A stretch of 64,000 bases of DNA from Rebecca billardiae RCC1528 (Eukaryota > Haptophyta), in contig OZ251230.1 in the NCBI GenBank assembly GCA_965240325.2, positions 248,001-312,000 on the forward strand, written 5' to 3'. Numbering within the stretch: the first letter of the stretch is position 1; every line of letters begins with the position of its first letter. A model generated the notes under the pieces. The model was given only the letters and a program-made list of their open reading frames with translations. It searched no databases and was not told where the DNA came from. A program made the position numbers and the translations under genes. Positions 50,027-59,960 of this stretch are shown piece after piece.

Positions 50027-50541
50027 TACAGGCAATCGCGGGCAATAAGGAGCTGTCACGTTAAGAAACTGGGGCTTGCTATCTGCGGATCTGGCCTAGA
50101 AACTGAGGCTAGCGATTGGCTGGTTCGCTATACGCATAGTCACACTAAGAAACCGGGACTACGTCGTCCGGGCTGACGAGTGGTCCGCCGAGGGGCGAGG
50201 CCGAGGCGCAGTCGGCCAGTCGGGGACGCGGCGCGCGGCCCGACTACGAGTACAGGCCAAGTCCCGACTTCTCCTGATGACTGACTCCTGGCCAGTGCAC
50301 CGCAGCATCCATGCAACATCATGCCAGATTTGCTCCAAAAAGGCCCAAAATTTTCGTCGGCCTCGCCGGCCGGGCCTAAAGACTCAGCGGGGGGCTCTGC
50401 CCCCCTGCGCCCCCCGCGCCTGCGCGGCGGGCGGACCTAGCTAAGAAACTGAGACTCCGTAGGCGCTCGGGCTACCGAACGGCTAAGAAACCGAGGCTAG
50501 CCGTGAGATCTCTGACTTCTTATTGCCCGCGATTGCCTGTA
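50027..50541. mobile_element. MITE-like element, 515 bp, with 23-bp perfect TIRs
   Basis: The ends 50027-50049 and 50519-50541 are perfect inverted repeats (outer part TACAGGCAATCGCGGGCAAT). The interior has several AAGAAACYGRGRCT repeats and a GC hairpin (GGGGGGCTCTGCCCCCC near 50390). No coding capacity and no clear target duplication. Length and structure fit a miniature inverted-repeat element; the class is undetermined. Confidence 0.6.
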
Positions 50542-50560
50542 CGCACTCGCCGGACGCTCG

Positions 50561-50609
50561 GTACAGTTTACAAAGAATAAGAGACGTACACAGCTCAGGC
50601 AGGCGAGAT
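50561..50609 (-). repeat. Dispersed repeat B, copy 3 (inverted)
   Basis: Reverse complement of 4506-4557 with few changes, including the trailing GTAAACTGTAC. It lies about 20 bp outside the MITE-like element. Confidence 0.75.
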
Positions 50610-51043
50610 CAAGTTCAAAATCGCGACCACACGCCAGGCTCCGGATTCGGTCCAATGACCAATCCCCCCCCCCCCCCCCAGTCCGGTCACTGGAGCGTTA
50701 CATCTTCGGACCGAGTGCAATCGGCGGGAGGCGCCGCCTGACTGATGATCTACGATAGCTATTAGCTCCTAGAGGTCCCACCCCAGGCGGTCCCTTGGAC
50801 GACATTACGGCGAGATGGATCATCAGCCACACCTCCAAGTCCAATAACTAGGTGACTCAGACTCTATAATTTTCTATAACAAAATTCCCAGCCCGAATAA
50901 CATTTTCGCATATGTATGCAGGTGTCCGGAACGCGGCCCGCAGGATGTGCTGTGACGGACGGGTAATTACATAGGAAAATAGTAGAGTCTGAACCTATAT
51001 ATAAGGGACGGGTCGTAATTATACAGTAATAAAAATAGTAGAG

Positions 51044-51450
51044 TCTGAACCTATTGGGCCAGGTGGTCGGATGATGCGACTACTATACATTTCTCGTTGA
51101 AGTCATCAATCGGGGGTCGGAAGGGACTCTGCTGCATGGTCCGCTGCTTGGCGGCTTGGTTGACCGTTCGGCTCGGGGCCAACTGATGTAACGGAGCTGG
51201 GGGAAGGGGTGGACCGGAGCCCGCGGAGCCTCTGAACCTATTGGGAGGTGCCGGTGGTCGGATGCGACATTTCTCGTTGAAGTCACTACTTGAAGCGTCA
51301 TCAATCGGGGGTAGTCGGAAGGGCTCTGCATGCGCTCACTGCTGATGCATGGTCCGCTGCTTGGACTTGGTTGACTTCAGCTGGCTGGGCCAAGACGTAA
51401 CGGAGCTGGGGCGGGGCCGGTACGGTGCACGCGCGGACCGGAGCCGCCAG
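51044..51450. repeat. Imperfect tandem duplication, unit about 187-220 bp
   Basis: TCTGAACCTATTGGG begins both copies (51044 and 51231). Shared blocks in order: GGTGGTCGGAT, CATTTCTCGTTGAAGTCA, CATCAATCGGGGG, GCATGGTCCGCTGCTTGG, GTAACGGAGCTGGGG and GACCGGAGCC. Copy 2 has insertions. Confidence 0.8.
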
Positions 51451-51724
51451 CCGGAGCCCGGCCACGACATGAGTCTGATGCAGCATGGCTGAAACGTAGT
51501 CGTGTGAAATTGTATCATGCGTTGCGGGGAGCACGCGCTGCCGGCCCCTGCGGTGCACGCTTACTGCTACGTCGTTGTGCCAGGCAGCCGGTGTGGCTCG
51601 CCAATGGCGACGACGCCGCCAGCAGGCATCGCGCGTCGTCGTGTTGTCGTCACCATGACGTCGACGACCTTAGCAGTATTCACCATCACGCCGGATCCCG
51701 AGCACGCCGACACAAGCTCCGCGC

Positions 51725-52933
51725 TCACGGCGCGCCCCGCCTTTCCTCGCGCGCGCGCAGGATGAGCTGCTTGATGCGCTCGTCCGAGGTGTCCTCCGCA
51801 GGCGTGCGGCCCTTGCGGTCGAGGGTGCGCGTGCTCGCGCCGTGCTCGAGGAGCAGCGACACCACCGCTGGGTGCCGCTTGAACGCGGCGAAGTGCAGCG
51901 GCGACTGCCACTTGTCGTTCGGCTCGTCGAGCGCCTCCGCGCCCGCCGGGCTCGCCAGCAGCGCCTCCGCCACCTCGGCGTGGCCGCGCCTGCATGCGCG
52001 CAGCAGCGCGCTCGCGCCGAGGTAGCCGCGCGCGCCCGCGTCGGCGCCGCGCTCGAGCAGCCAGCGCACCGCGTCGAGGTGCCCGCCCTCCGCTGCCCAG
52101 ATGAGCGCGGTGTTGCCCGACGCGTCGGGCGTGTCCAGCACGCCGCCGCTCTCGCCGCCCATCGCGCGCGCCTCGGCCTCGAGCGCGCGCACGTCGCCGC
52201 GCGCCGCCGCCTCTGCGAGCGCGCTGCCGGGCGCGGGCGCCGGGTGCGCGACAAAGGGCGCGGCGGTGGGCCCGACCTCGTGCGTGCGGTACGCGCAGTC
52301 GATCGCGGGGATGAGCTGCTCGAGCGTCTCCACGCAGAAGTCCGGCGTCTCCGCGCTCGACGCGCCCTCGAGCACACTCCGGCCGCTGGCGCTCACAAGC
52401 GCTGTCGCGACGCCCGCCGCGTTGCCAAACGCGACGTCGTTCTTGGCGGAGTCGCCGACCATCAGCAGCTGCGGCCCGCACGGCACGTCCCACTCGCGCG
52501 CGATGGTGCGTAGCGCGGCGGGGTCCGGCTTGGGCGGCACGTCCGCCTCGTCGCGGCTGATCGCCATCGAGAAGGGCGGCACGCCCGCGGGCTCCAGCAG
52601 CGCGCGCTGCAGGTGTGACACGGTGAGCGCAGAGTTGCGCGTGACGATGGCGGTGGGGATGGCGCGCGCGTGGAGCCAGCGCGCGAGCGCGAGCGCGCCC
52701 GGCTGGAGCTGGAGCGTGCGCCGCCCCTCCTCCTCCATCTCGTCGATCACCGCCTGCGCGGCCGCCGCGTCGGGCGGCGACATGCGTGCAACGGCCGCGA
52801 GCAAGTCCTCGGACATCGGCACGCCGCATCGCTCGTACATGCGCGCAAAGTCGAGGTTAGGGACGGTGAGGGTGCCGTCCATGTCGAACACGACGCCGCG
52901 CAGCGCGCGCTGCCGCGTGGCCGCTCGCAGCAT
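51725..52933 (-). CDS. HAD-superfamily phosphatase fused to ankyrin repeats
   Basis: Predicted 402 residues from the ATG at 52933, just ahead of the HAD domain; a longer ORF would run into the promoter of the divergent gene. HAD motifs: FDMDGTLTVPNLDF (I, residues ~18-31, nucleophile Asp), VTRNS (II), KPDP (III, ~134) and MVGDSAKNDVAFG (IV, ~157). These enzymes hydrolyse phosphate esters through an aspartyl-phosphate; the TVPNLDF segment resembles a plant/algal subgroup. From about residue 235 come four ankyrin-like repeats (GNTALIWAAEGGHLDAVRWL, GASALLRACRRGHAEVAEAL, SPLHFAAFKRHPAVVSLLLE), a protein-binding module. Intact single frame, so the fusion looks genuine. Substrate and partner are unknown. 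Divergent from the CAF16-like gene with 257 bp between starts. Confidence 0.88.
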   Translation of the reverse strand: MLRAATRQRALRGVVFDMDGTLTVPNLDFARMYERCGVPMSEDLLAAVARMSPPDAAAAQAVIDEMEEEGRRTLQLQPGALALARWLHARAIPTAIVTRNSALTVSHLQRALLEPAGVPPFSMAISRDEADVPPKPDPAALRTIAREWDVPCGPQLLMVGDSAKNDVAFGNAAGVATALVSASGRSVLEGASSAETPDFCVETLEQLIPAIDCAYRTHEVGPTAAPFVAHPAPAPGSALAEAAARGDVRALEAEARAMGGESGGVLDTPDASGNTALIWAAEGGHLDAVRWLLERGADAGARGYLGASALLRACRRGHAEVAEALLASPAGAEALDEPNDKWQSPLHFAAFKRHPAVVSLLLEHGASTRTLDRKGRTPAEDTSDERIKQLILRAREERRGAP

Positions 52934-53190
52934 GCTCGCGAGTCGCGCCAAGGAGCACGGAGCCTGGGCGTCAGCGCTGGCACCTCGCGCACGCGTGCAC
53001 CACGCGCGCGGAGAAGCTGATCGATGCAGCAGCGCTCTCGATCGCTCGGTCCGGGTCGAATGCAATCCCAAATACTGGAAACTCGACGGCCGGCCGGATC
53101 CACTGCGAACGTCGCGCGCGGTCTGCTCGCGAGACGAGCATCCACCTGCCGGCCACGTCCAGACGAGGCAGCCCAACGAGGCGCACCACG

Positions 53191-54912
53191 ATGCAGCAGC
53201 AGCCGCAGCAGCCGCAGCCCGCGCTCGCCGCGCAGGTGAGCGCGGCGCGCTTCTCTTACGGGCCAACCAGCCCGCCCGTGTGCTTCGACGTCAACCTCAG
53301 CCTGCCCCGCGGCGCGCGCATGGTCCTCGTCGGCTCGAACGGCGCGGGCAAGTCGACGCTGATGAACTTGATTGGCGGCCGGCGCAAGCCGAGCGGCGGC
53401 ACGGTGCGCGCGCTGGGCGAGGACGCGTTCGAGAGCACGGCGCTGGCGCTCCGGATCAACATGGTCACGACCGACTGGCAGATCCACCTCAACCTCCCGG
53501 TGCGCCAGCTCGTCACGTCCGCGGCCGAGGGCGTGCCGCGCGCGCGGCTCGAGCGGCTGATCGAGGCGCTCGACGCGGAGGAGCTGCTCGAGCGCGAGAT
53601 CGCGAGCCTCTCCGACGGGCAGCGGCGGCGCGTGCAGCTGCTGTGCAAGCTGCTCCCCCCGCGCGAGCTCATCCTCCTCGACGAGGTGACCAACTCGCTC
53701 GACATCCTCGCGCGCGCCAAGCTGCTCGAGTTCCTCCGCACTGAGGAGTCGGAGGCGCGCGGCGCGAGCGTCGTGTTCTGCACGCACATCTTCGACGGGC
53801 TGGACGGCTGGGCGACGGACGTGGCGCACATGGACGCCGGCCGCGTCGTGCGCCACGTGCCCGCCTCGCAGCTCCCCGCCGGTCAGTCGCTGTACCAGCT
53901 CGTGCGCGGCTGGCTGCTCGAGACAGCGGCCGCGCGCCGGCGCGCCGCGAGCGGAGGCGGCGCGGCGCCGGGCGGCGTGCTCGGCGCGCGCGCGAGCGCG
54001 GTGCTCGACGAGATGATGCGCGAGCTCGACGCGCGCGGGCGGCCCGCCCACGACCCGAGCCGCGAGGACGCAGCCAGCGCGAGCGACCTGAGCGGCTCTC
54101 AGCCCAAGAAGCAGCGCGCGGACCAAGGCCCCGCGCCCGTCCGCGCCGCGTCTCCGTCCGGGGCGGGCAGTCGGAGCAGCGTGAGCTCCGCAGCCGCGGG
54201 GGTGGGCGCGGGCGCGCAGCCCGGAGACGCGCGCGCGCAGCCGCAGGGCGAGGCCAGCCAGGCGCACGCGGCTATACCCGCGGGCCCGGCAGCCACGTCC
54301 TCCTCAGGGGCGGGCGGTCCGCCACCGCCCCGCGAGGCGCCGAGGGCGCCGCCGCCGCCCCACCCGCCGCAGCCCCAAGCCGCGGCGGCCGACGCGCCGA
54401 CGGGCGGGGCCGCCGGTGCCCGCCCTCCCGGCGGCGCGCTCGGCGGGCGCGGTGCCGGCCCGCCGCCCGCGCCGCCGCGCGCGCGACTCGACCGGCAGCT
54501 CCCTGCGGACGCCGAGCGGATGGCCCCGACCATCCAGAGCGCGCTCGGTGCCCTCGAGGAGCACGTGCGCATGGTGGCGCACGCGGTCGCGGATGGCGAC
54601 CTCGGCGCGCTTGGGCAGGCGCGGCAGCGCGTGAGCGACCTGTGGGCGCAGGCGCAGCTCGCGCTCACCAGCTTCGAGAAGGTGGCCGCGGCGGGCAAGC
54701 CCGGGGACGGCGGCGCGCCCAACCCAGCCGGCGGCGGCGCGAGCCCTGCAGCCGGAGGGCCGGCAGCGGGCCAGCCCTCCTCCCAGCAGCTGCCGCTCGG
54801 CTGGGGCGAGCGGCACAACATGCGCGCCGAGGACGAGCTGCTCAGCCGTGGCGCGATCGCCCCCCTGCCGCCTGGCTCTCAGCTCTCGTCGCTAGGCGCA
54901 GGGAGCGAGTGA
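53191..54912 (+). CDS. Soluble ABC ATPase of the CAF16 / plant ABCI type
   Basis: A 573-residue single exon. CAF16-type proteins are soluble ABC ATPases associated with the CCR4-NOT/transcription machinery in yeast and with ABCI19-21 in plants. The N-terminal ABC domain has Walker A (VGSNGAGKST, ~48), the distinctive signature ASLSDGQRRRVQLL (~140), Walker B ELILLDEVTNSLD (~160) and an H-loop (CTHIFDGLDGWA). LSDGQ and THIFDGLD are hallmarks of this group. There are no membrane spans. The C-terminal ~300 residues are Ala/Gly/Pro-rich except for a short helical segment (ALGALEEHVRMVAHAVADGD) near residue 450, longer than in yeast. Divergent from the HAD-ankyrin gene. Confidence 0.9.
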   Translation: MQQQPQQPQPALAAQVSAARFSYGPTSPPVCFDVNLSLPRGARMVLVGSNGAGKSTLMNLIGGRRKPSGGTVRALGEDAFESTALALRINMVTTDWQIHLNLPVRQLVTSAAEGVPRARLERLIEALDAEELLEREIASLSDGQRRRVQLLCKLLPPRELILLDEVTNSLDILARAKLLEFLRTEESEARGASVVFCTHIFDGLDGWATDVAHMDAGRVVRHVPASQLPAGQSLYQLVRGWLLETAAARRRAASGGGAAPGGVLGARASAVLDEMMRELDARGRPAHDPSREDAASASDLSGSQPKKQRADQGPAPVRAASPSGAGSRSSVSSAAAGVGAGAQPGDARAQPQGEASQAHAAIPAGPAATSSSGAGGPPPPREAPRAPPPPHPPQPQAAAADAPTGGAAGARPPGGALGGRGAGPPPAPPRARLDRQLPADAERMAPTIQSALGALEEHVRMVAHAVADGDLGALGQARQRVSDLWAQAQLALTSFEKVAAAGKPGDGGAPNPAGGGASPAAGGPAAGQPSSQQLPLGWGERHNMRAEDELLSRGAIAPLPPGSQLSSLGAGSE

Positions 54913-55839
54913 CGATGACGAGCGGAGTAGGCGTCAAGTGTCCCGCGCCGTACGCTCCGTGAGGTACGCCCTCGAGATCGACGGAGAACGGACTACGGAG
55001 CAGTACTCAGTAGTCAGGCTCCACGAGCTCAGATCGAGTCCGGTATCATCGCGGCGGACGGTTTCGTCATAGCAGCGCAGCACATAAGTTATTCCGGGTC
55101 TTAGCCGAGAATTATGTGTGCGCGTGCGTGCCGACGGTGACGGAGCCCGGCGCCTGCTGAAGTTGTGCATTGGCATCCGAGGCGTCAGCAGTCTACGGGC
55201 CTAACATAACTAACAACTGCTAGCTGCTAGCAGTCACTACGACTACGGACGACTGCTTAGTCTTAGTACTTTGACAGTCGTACTTTAAGACGGTACTCGC
55301 CCTATATCGGCTATCTGCCGCTATATCTACTCTCACTACGCGGTCTCGATCTCTCACTCTCTCCGTAGTGGCGCCGGCGCCGCGCGGCGCTCTGCTCTCT
55401 GACTAGTCTGAGCGGGACTCTGACGGCCGCGTGCCTGGCACATCCGACACTGGCATCCGAGCATCATAGTACTCTCTCGATCTCTCCGCCGTAGTCTGCT
55501 CACATTGGCATTGGACATTGCGCACGTGAATGCACATCACGGCCACCCGTACGCATGTCCGCCTCGAGTCTCGACTCGTCATCAGGCTCGTCAGCTGTCA
55601 ACTTACACGACTAGCTGAGCAGTCAATGCCAGTGTCCTGATGGCCGATTCTTGACGCTGCCAGGCAGTGAGGCAGGCCGGACAGCCGCGGTTGTGCATGG
55701 GCGAGGGACGGGCGTGTACCCACGGTAGGCAGCCCCTGCTGGATGCTGCGCGCCAACACGGCATCGTCGGTGTGCCGCATCAGCATTCACCGGTCACGTC
55801 GGCTCCGCGATTGGCCGGCGCGTTTGGCCGGCCGCCGCC
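54913..55839. other. Convergent intergenic region, nothing recognised
   Basis: About 930 bp between the 3' ends of the CAF16-like and uS9 genes. Base composition is closer to 50% GC than in the genes, with many TCTC/ACTCT and CTAGT short motifs. No ORF with family features. Confidence 0.5.
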
Positions 55840-56582
55840 TCAGCGCTTCACCCACTGCGGCGCCTTGCGAGCCTTCACCTTGCCCGGCTTCTTCCGCTCG
55901 ACCACGCGCGGATCTCGAGTAAGCATATCCGCGCGCTTCAGCGTTGTGCGCAGCTCGGGCTCTAGGCCCTGAAGGGCGGTGGCAACCCCATGGCGCACAG
56001 CCTGAGCTTGGCCTGTGTGCGCACGCGTGGTGGGCGGCGCCGACGCCCGGCAGGTGAGACGCGGCAGCAGTGCACGCGCGTGTGGGCGTCGCGTGACGCA
56101 CCTGAGAGGCCACCGCCCCGCACGGTCGCTTGCACGTCGTACTTGCCGCTCCTGCGCGCCAGCAGCAGCGGCGAGACGCTGAGCGCGCTCATCGGCCACG
56201 GGAAGTACTCAAGGTGCAGCTGGCCGTTCACCTCGATGCGCGGCAGCTGCCCGTCGCGCACTGGCTCGACGTAGACGCGGGCAACGGACGTCTTTCGCTT
56301 CCCGACGGCGAATGCACGCCTCCGATCCCCTCGAGTCTGGATGATGTACCGCACAGCGCGCGTCGTGTCCAACCACTGATCCGGCGGCGGCGGCTCGTTT
56401 TCCATGCGCTTTGCGTCGGCGGCGACGCGCTCGAGGATGCCCTGCCAGGCGGGAGCGACTTTCGCCGCTTGCTCGATGAGCGCCGCGCTCTCTGCGTTCA
56501 GCTCCTTCAGGCCACGCGCTGGCGCCGCCAGGCCGAGCCGCGGCAGCGCCGATGCGCACAGCCTGCGTGCCGCAGGCAGCAT
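55840..56582 (-). CDS. Organellar (probably mitochondrial) ribosomal protein uS9
   Basis: Predicted 217 residues from exons 56102-56582 and 55840-56012; the 89-nt intron (GTGCGT...CACAG) is phase 1 and joins GGGLSG to [13 protein letters not shown]. Family motifs: [16 protein letters not shown] (~93-108), [51 protein letters not shown] and the C-terminal WVKR, where the terminal Lys-Arg reaches the ribosomal P site. The long N-terminal region starting [24 protein letters not shown] is a typical mitochondrial presequence. Head to head with the Fcf2 gene, only 105 bp between start codons. Confidence 0.94.
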
Positions 56583-56687
56583 GGCGACGCGTTCCCGGGC
56601 GATCGAGATGACAAATCAGGAACAGGCCAGCCGGAGTCCGGAAGCCACTCCGGAGCGGAGAAGAACGCCAGCCACGGCGACGACGCG

Positions 56688-57504
56688 ATGGCGCCGGGCA
56701 GAAGAAAGAGCAGGGAAGAGGACGACGTAGACGTCCCCGAGCTTGACATCCCAGGGATCGATGTGGAGGCCATCATGGCGAAGAGCACCGTCAGCGCCCT
56801 GGACACGCGCGCGGTGCCCACGCACGTGCCGCGCGAGGTAAGCTCCGCGCGACGATTGCTCGCGGCCTGCTTATGACACGGGCGCCGTCACTCACCAACC
56901 AACGCTGTCCCCGTGTGCGCCTGCCGTACCTGCACCCAGGCCAAGAAGCAGCCGAGCAAGTGGTACGAGATCCCAAAGCCAGAAATGACGCAGGAGCTGA
57001 AGGATGATCTCCAGGTGCGCTGCACGTGCCATCCACTGGTTGGCCGTCGCACCAAGCTCACAGCTCGCACGCTCTGCTCGGAACGCGGTGGCAGGTTGTG
57101 CACATGCGCAGCGTGATCGACCGCAAGCGCTTCTACAAGTCGTCCGACTACAAGAAGAAGGCGGTGCCGTCTCGCGTGCAGGTGGGCACGGTCATCGAGG
57201 GCCCGACGGAGTACACGAGTGGCAGGATCCCACGCAAGGAGAGGTGTGCGCGGGCGCGCCCATCGCGTCGGCTGTGCCGCAGGCATGGCGTGACCAGCCC
57301 TCAAACGCCCATGCCTTGTGGCTTCCCGCGCGGCGTGGCAGGCGGAAATCGATGGTCGCCGAGCTCATGGCCGACGAGACTGTGCGCAAGTACGCGAAGC
57401 GCAAGCACCTGGAGGTGCAGGAGGCCACGCAGCGCGGGGGCAAGAAGGCGCGCACAGAGAAGCTCAAGAGCCGCAAGCCCAAGTGGTCTCGCGCGCGGCA
57501 CTGA
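56688..57504 (+). CDS. Fcf2-domain pre-rRNA processing factor (DNTTIP2/Fcf2)
   Basis: Predicted 178 residues from four exons: 56688-56837, 56940-57014, 57095-57243 and 57342-57504; introns of 102, 80 and 98 nt with donors GTAAGC, GTGCGC and GTGTGC. The spliced protein contains SKWYEIPKPEMTQELKDDLQ, VVHMRSVIDRKRFYKSSDYK, VQVGTVIEGPTEYTSGRIPR and KERRKSMVAELMADETVRKY, the Fcf2 signature. Fcf2 acts in the nucleolar SSU processome in early 18S rRNA cleavages. The N-terminus is acidic (REEDDVDVPELDIPGID) and the C-terminus strongly basic (TEKLKSRKPKWSRARH), fitting nucleolar targeting. Densest intron content of any gene here. The first intron has the only GTAAG donor seen in the window. Confidence 0.93.
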
Positions 57505-57808
57505 GTCTCATGGCGCTCTCTGCAGTCTGCCGCTCGCATTGATGTGTCTCGTCGTGCACGACGTATGGCAATGCGCACACGTCGTGGTCCCAGTCGGCAG
57601 TCGCAGCGCAGATAATGATCCGCCTGGGGCGCCGCCCTGCTTGCGGACATTCCGCGGCGCCGCACGGGTCACGTGAATTGACGCTTGACGCGCGCGTTGA
57701 AACGCTCACTATACAGTACGCGGTCGAGGCAGAGCGGCCGCGGCCGCGGCGGGATGATTGTGTATAGTCAAAAAAGAAATCGAGTCGTGATGACAATTCA
57801 GTGAATAT
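57505..57808. other. Intergenic region before the TIR element
   Basis: About 300 bp with no gene. It ends in an AT-rich stretch (57770-57808) where the TIR element begins. Confidence 0.4.
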
Positions 57809-57860
57809 ATGATTGAACTTTTTTCAGGAATGCGCACCAGAAAAAGCCTTAACAACCCGC
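57809..57860 (+). repeat. Left TIR of the 2-kb element
   Basis: 52 bp, inverted copy at 59785-59836 with two differences. Confidence 0.85.
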
Positions 57861-59784
57861 TGGAGTTTCGCCGTCAAATCTCGAGCCGGCCCGCCACTGG
57901 CGGAAACGCCACGATGCGGGCCTTCTTCCTCGTCGACCGCACGTGCGCTCTCGCGATCGTGCGACGAGATGCGGGCAGATCGACCCGCTCTTCCTGATCG
58001 GATGCCGATATCACTCTCAGGTACGCTCGCTCGCGGGCGCGCACCCGTCTCCTCGCCGCCCTCGTCGAGCACGAGCCGATCTGCAGCAGATGTTGCAGCT
58101 CCGAGTGCCAGCTCGCCGCATTGGCCGTGCTTGCGCGCGCGCGGCACGGGCGACACAAAAATGGTTAGAGGCGACCTTCGCGCGCATTCCGTTCTTTGTT
58201 GGTGTTACCCTTGAGACCCGGACGAGGTCGCCTCTAACTAACGCTTTCGCTCTTCGCCGCTGCGTGCGCGCGCAAAGGAGCACTGCAAAGGCAGTGCACA
58301 GGCAGATGCAGTGAGCATTTCTGCTCGTGGGCGGCCTCCATGGCCTCGAGCGTGGTGACGAGCGCGCCGGTGACCACCGCGTGGTCCACCTTGGTGGCGC
58401 CGGACAGTCCGGCCGACCCTCGCCGGACTCCACCCTTGCTGCGCGCTGACTGTTTGCCGGTCGTGCAGCTGCGCCGCCAGCCCGCTCGGCGCGAGCGGCG
58501 AGCGGCCACATGGTGACACAAGATGGTCGAAGGCGTGGCAGCGCGGTGGTGCGTGCGATCGGGGGACCCCACCTGAGCTACGACACGGGCGCGCGCGCTC
58601 GTCCGTGCTCATCACGGTGGTGGACGCGCGCGTCACGCGCTCGTCGGCTGTCGCGCGCTGACCGAGTTGCCAGGCTGCATTTTGGTGTCTGCGGCGGCCA
58701 CAGCTCGCCGGTACGGGCCCTATGGTGGCAGCGAGTGGTACGCGGCGTTGTACTAGGTCCGCGCGCGCCACGCACGACGCTCGGCAGGCTCGCCCTCGGA
58801 CCATTGGCTGAGCCCTACTCGCCGCGCGCGCCGCGCGCAGCAGCCGCTCGGCAGCTGCTCCGGGCGCGAAGCGCGCCCCGCGCGCTGCACGTGGGCGCGA
58901 CGAGGTGGTGTAGCGAGCGTGCGCGAGTGTGTGCGCGTGATGGGCACCACCATGGCGCTACTTGCCATGCACATCTGCCTCTCGCCACGCCTTCGACACG
59001 ATAGCTGCGACTGCTGCTCGGAGGTGCGCTCGAGCGCTCGCACGCGTTTGAATCTGGGCTCGGCGGCGACCGCGTGGGCGAGGGGCAGCGCGGTGCACGG
59101 TGGCGGAGCGCGTGCGGAGCGCAGCCTACACCTCCTACACGCTCCATCCAGACACATCGCGCATGCTCGCGCGACCTCCTCGGTCCATCACGCACGCGTG
59201 CGCGCGCGAGCAGGTTTGCAGCTGCCGGGCGCAAGCACGGCGCGCCGCGTTGGCGCGCGCGCACCGATACCCGTGCGCAGCTCGACGAGCGAGCGCGGTG
59301 TGTTTCGATGCGTATGGGGAGGCTCGAATTTACGCGCGCGCACGCGCCGGCCCTCGCCGCCCCTTCGCTCGCCCACGCCTCATCTGCGCGCTTGGCGTTT
59401 GCACGCAGCTGCTCATCCTTTCCAACACGTGCACAAACGAGCAGATGGCGCTGGGCGAGGTCGATTGGTGCGTCAGATATTCGGCAACGACCAGGCCCGC
59501 TTGTGTGCCGCCGCTCGTGCTACTCTCGACGACCACCTCTGGCTCGGTCGCGCGCACGAGGCTGCTCGCGGCCGAATCGTGCCGTGTACCGTCAAGCTGT
59601 ACCGTGCGCGGCGAGGCGCACTCAGACGTCGGCGTGGGCTGGCATGCAATCGGCCAACAATCAGCGTCGACGAACGAGCATGTCGCGAGCATGGTTTGGC
59701 CCACTTCCTGGCGCGCACGAGCCGCTCCAAGGCGCGCAAGGGCGCATAACCGCCGTCGTGGCCGCCGACCCCATCTTGGGCCGC

Positions 59785-59831
59785 GCGGGTTGTTAAGGCT
59801 TTTTCTGGTGCGCATTCCTGAAGAAAGTTTA

Positions 59832-59836
<5 letters not shown>
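59785..59836 (-). repeat. Right TIR of the 2-kb element
   Basis: 52 bp, directly followed by an (AT)n run. Confidence 0.85.
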
Positions 59837-59888
<52 letters not shown>

Positions 59889-59960
59889 GTGTGTGTAGTA
59901 TTAATATATATATATATATATTATGATATATATATATGTGTGTGTAGTATTAATATATAA
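59835..59960. repeat. Compound AT/GT microsatellite
   Basis: An (AT)n run to about 59882, then two copies of a motif TATGTGTGTGTAGTATTAAT separated by (AT)n. Confidence 0.85.

Larger units (their letters stand above)
49253..51724. other. Repeat-rich intergenic region
   Basis: About 2.5 kb without a recognised gene. It contains inverted copies of repeats A and B, a perfect GC palindrome (GGCGCCGCGGGTCCGCGGCG with final CC, near 49988-50009), a 515-bp MITE-like element, a short repeat of ATAGTAGAGTCTGAACCTAT (about 50980 and 51035) and a 187-bp tandem duplication. A C run lies at about 50666-50680. Confidence 0.6.
57809..59836. mobile_element. TIR DNA-transposon-like element, 2,028 bp
   Basis: The ends 57809-57860 and 59785-59836 are inverted repeats matching at 50 of 52 positions (outermost ATGATT, then CAGGAATGCGCACCAGAAAA further in). 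Both outer flanks are ATAT, so a TA or ATAT target duplication is possible but cannot be separated from the AT repeat at the right side. The interior has no recognisable transposase; one minus-strand ORF starts inside the right TIR. An internal 14-bp inverted pair (58164-58177 and 58225-58238, GTTAGAGGCGACCT) may mark a nested 75-bp insertion. Most likely non-autonomous or decayed. Confidence 0.7.
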
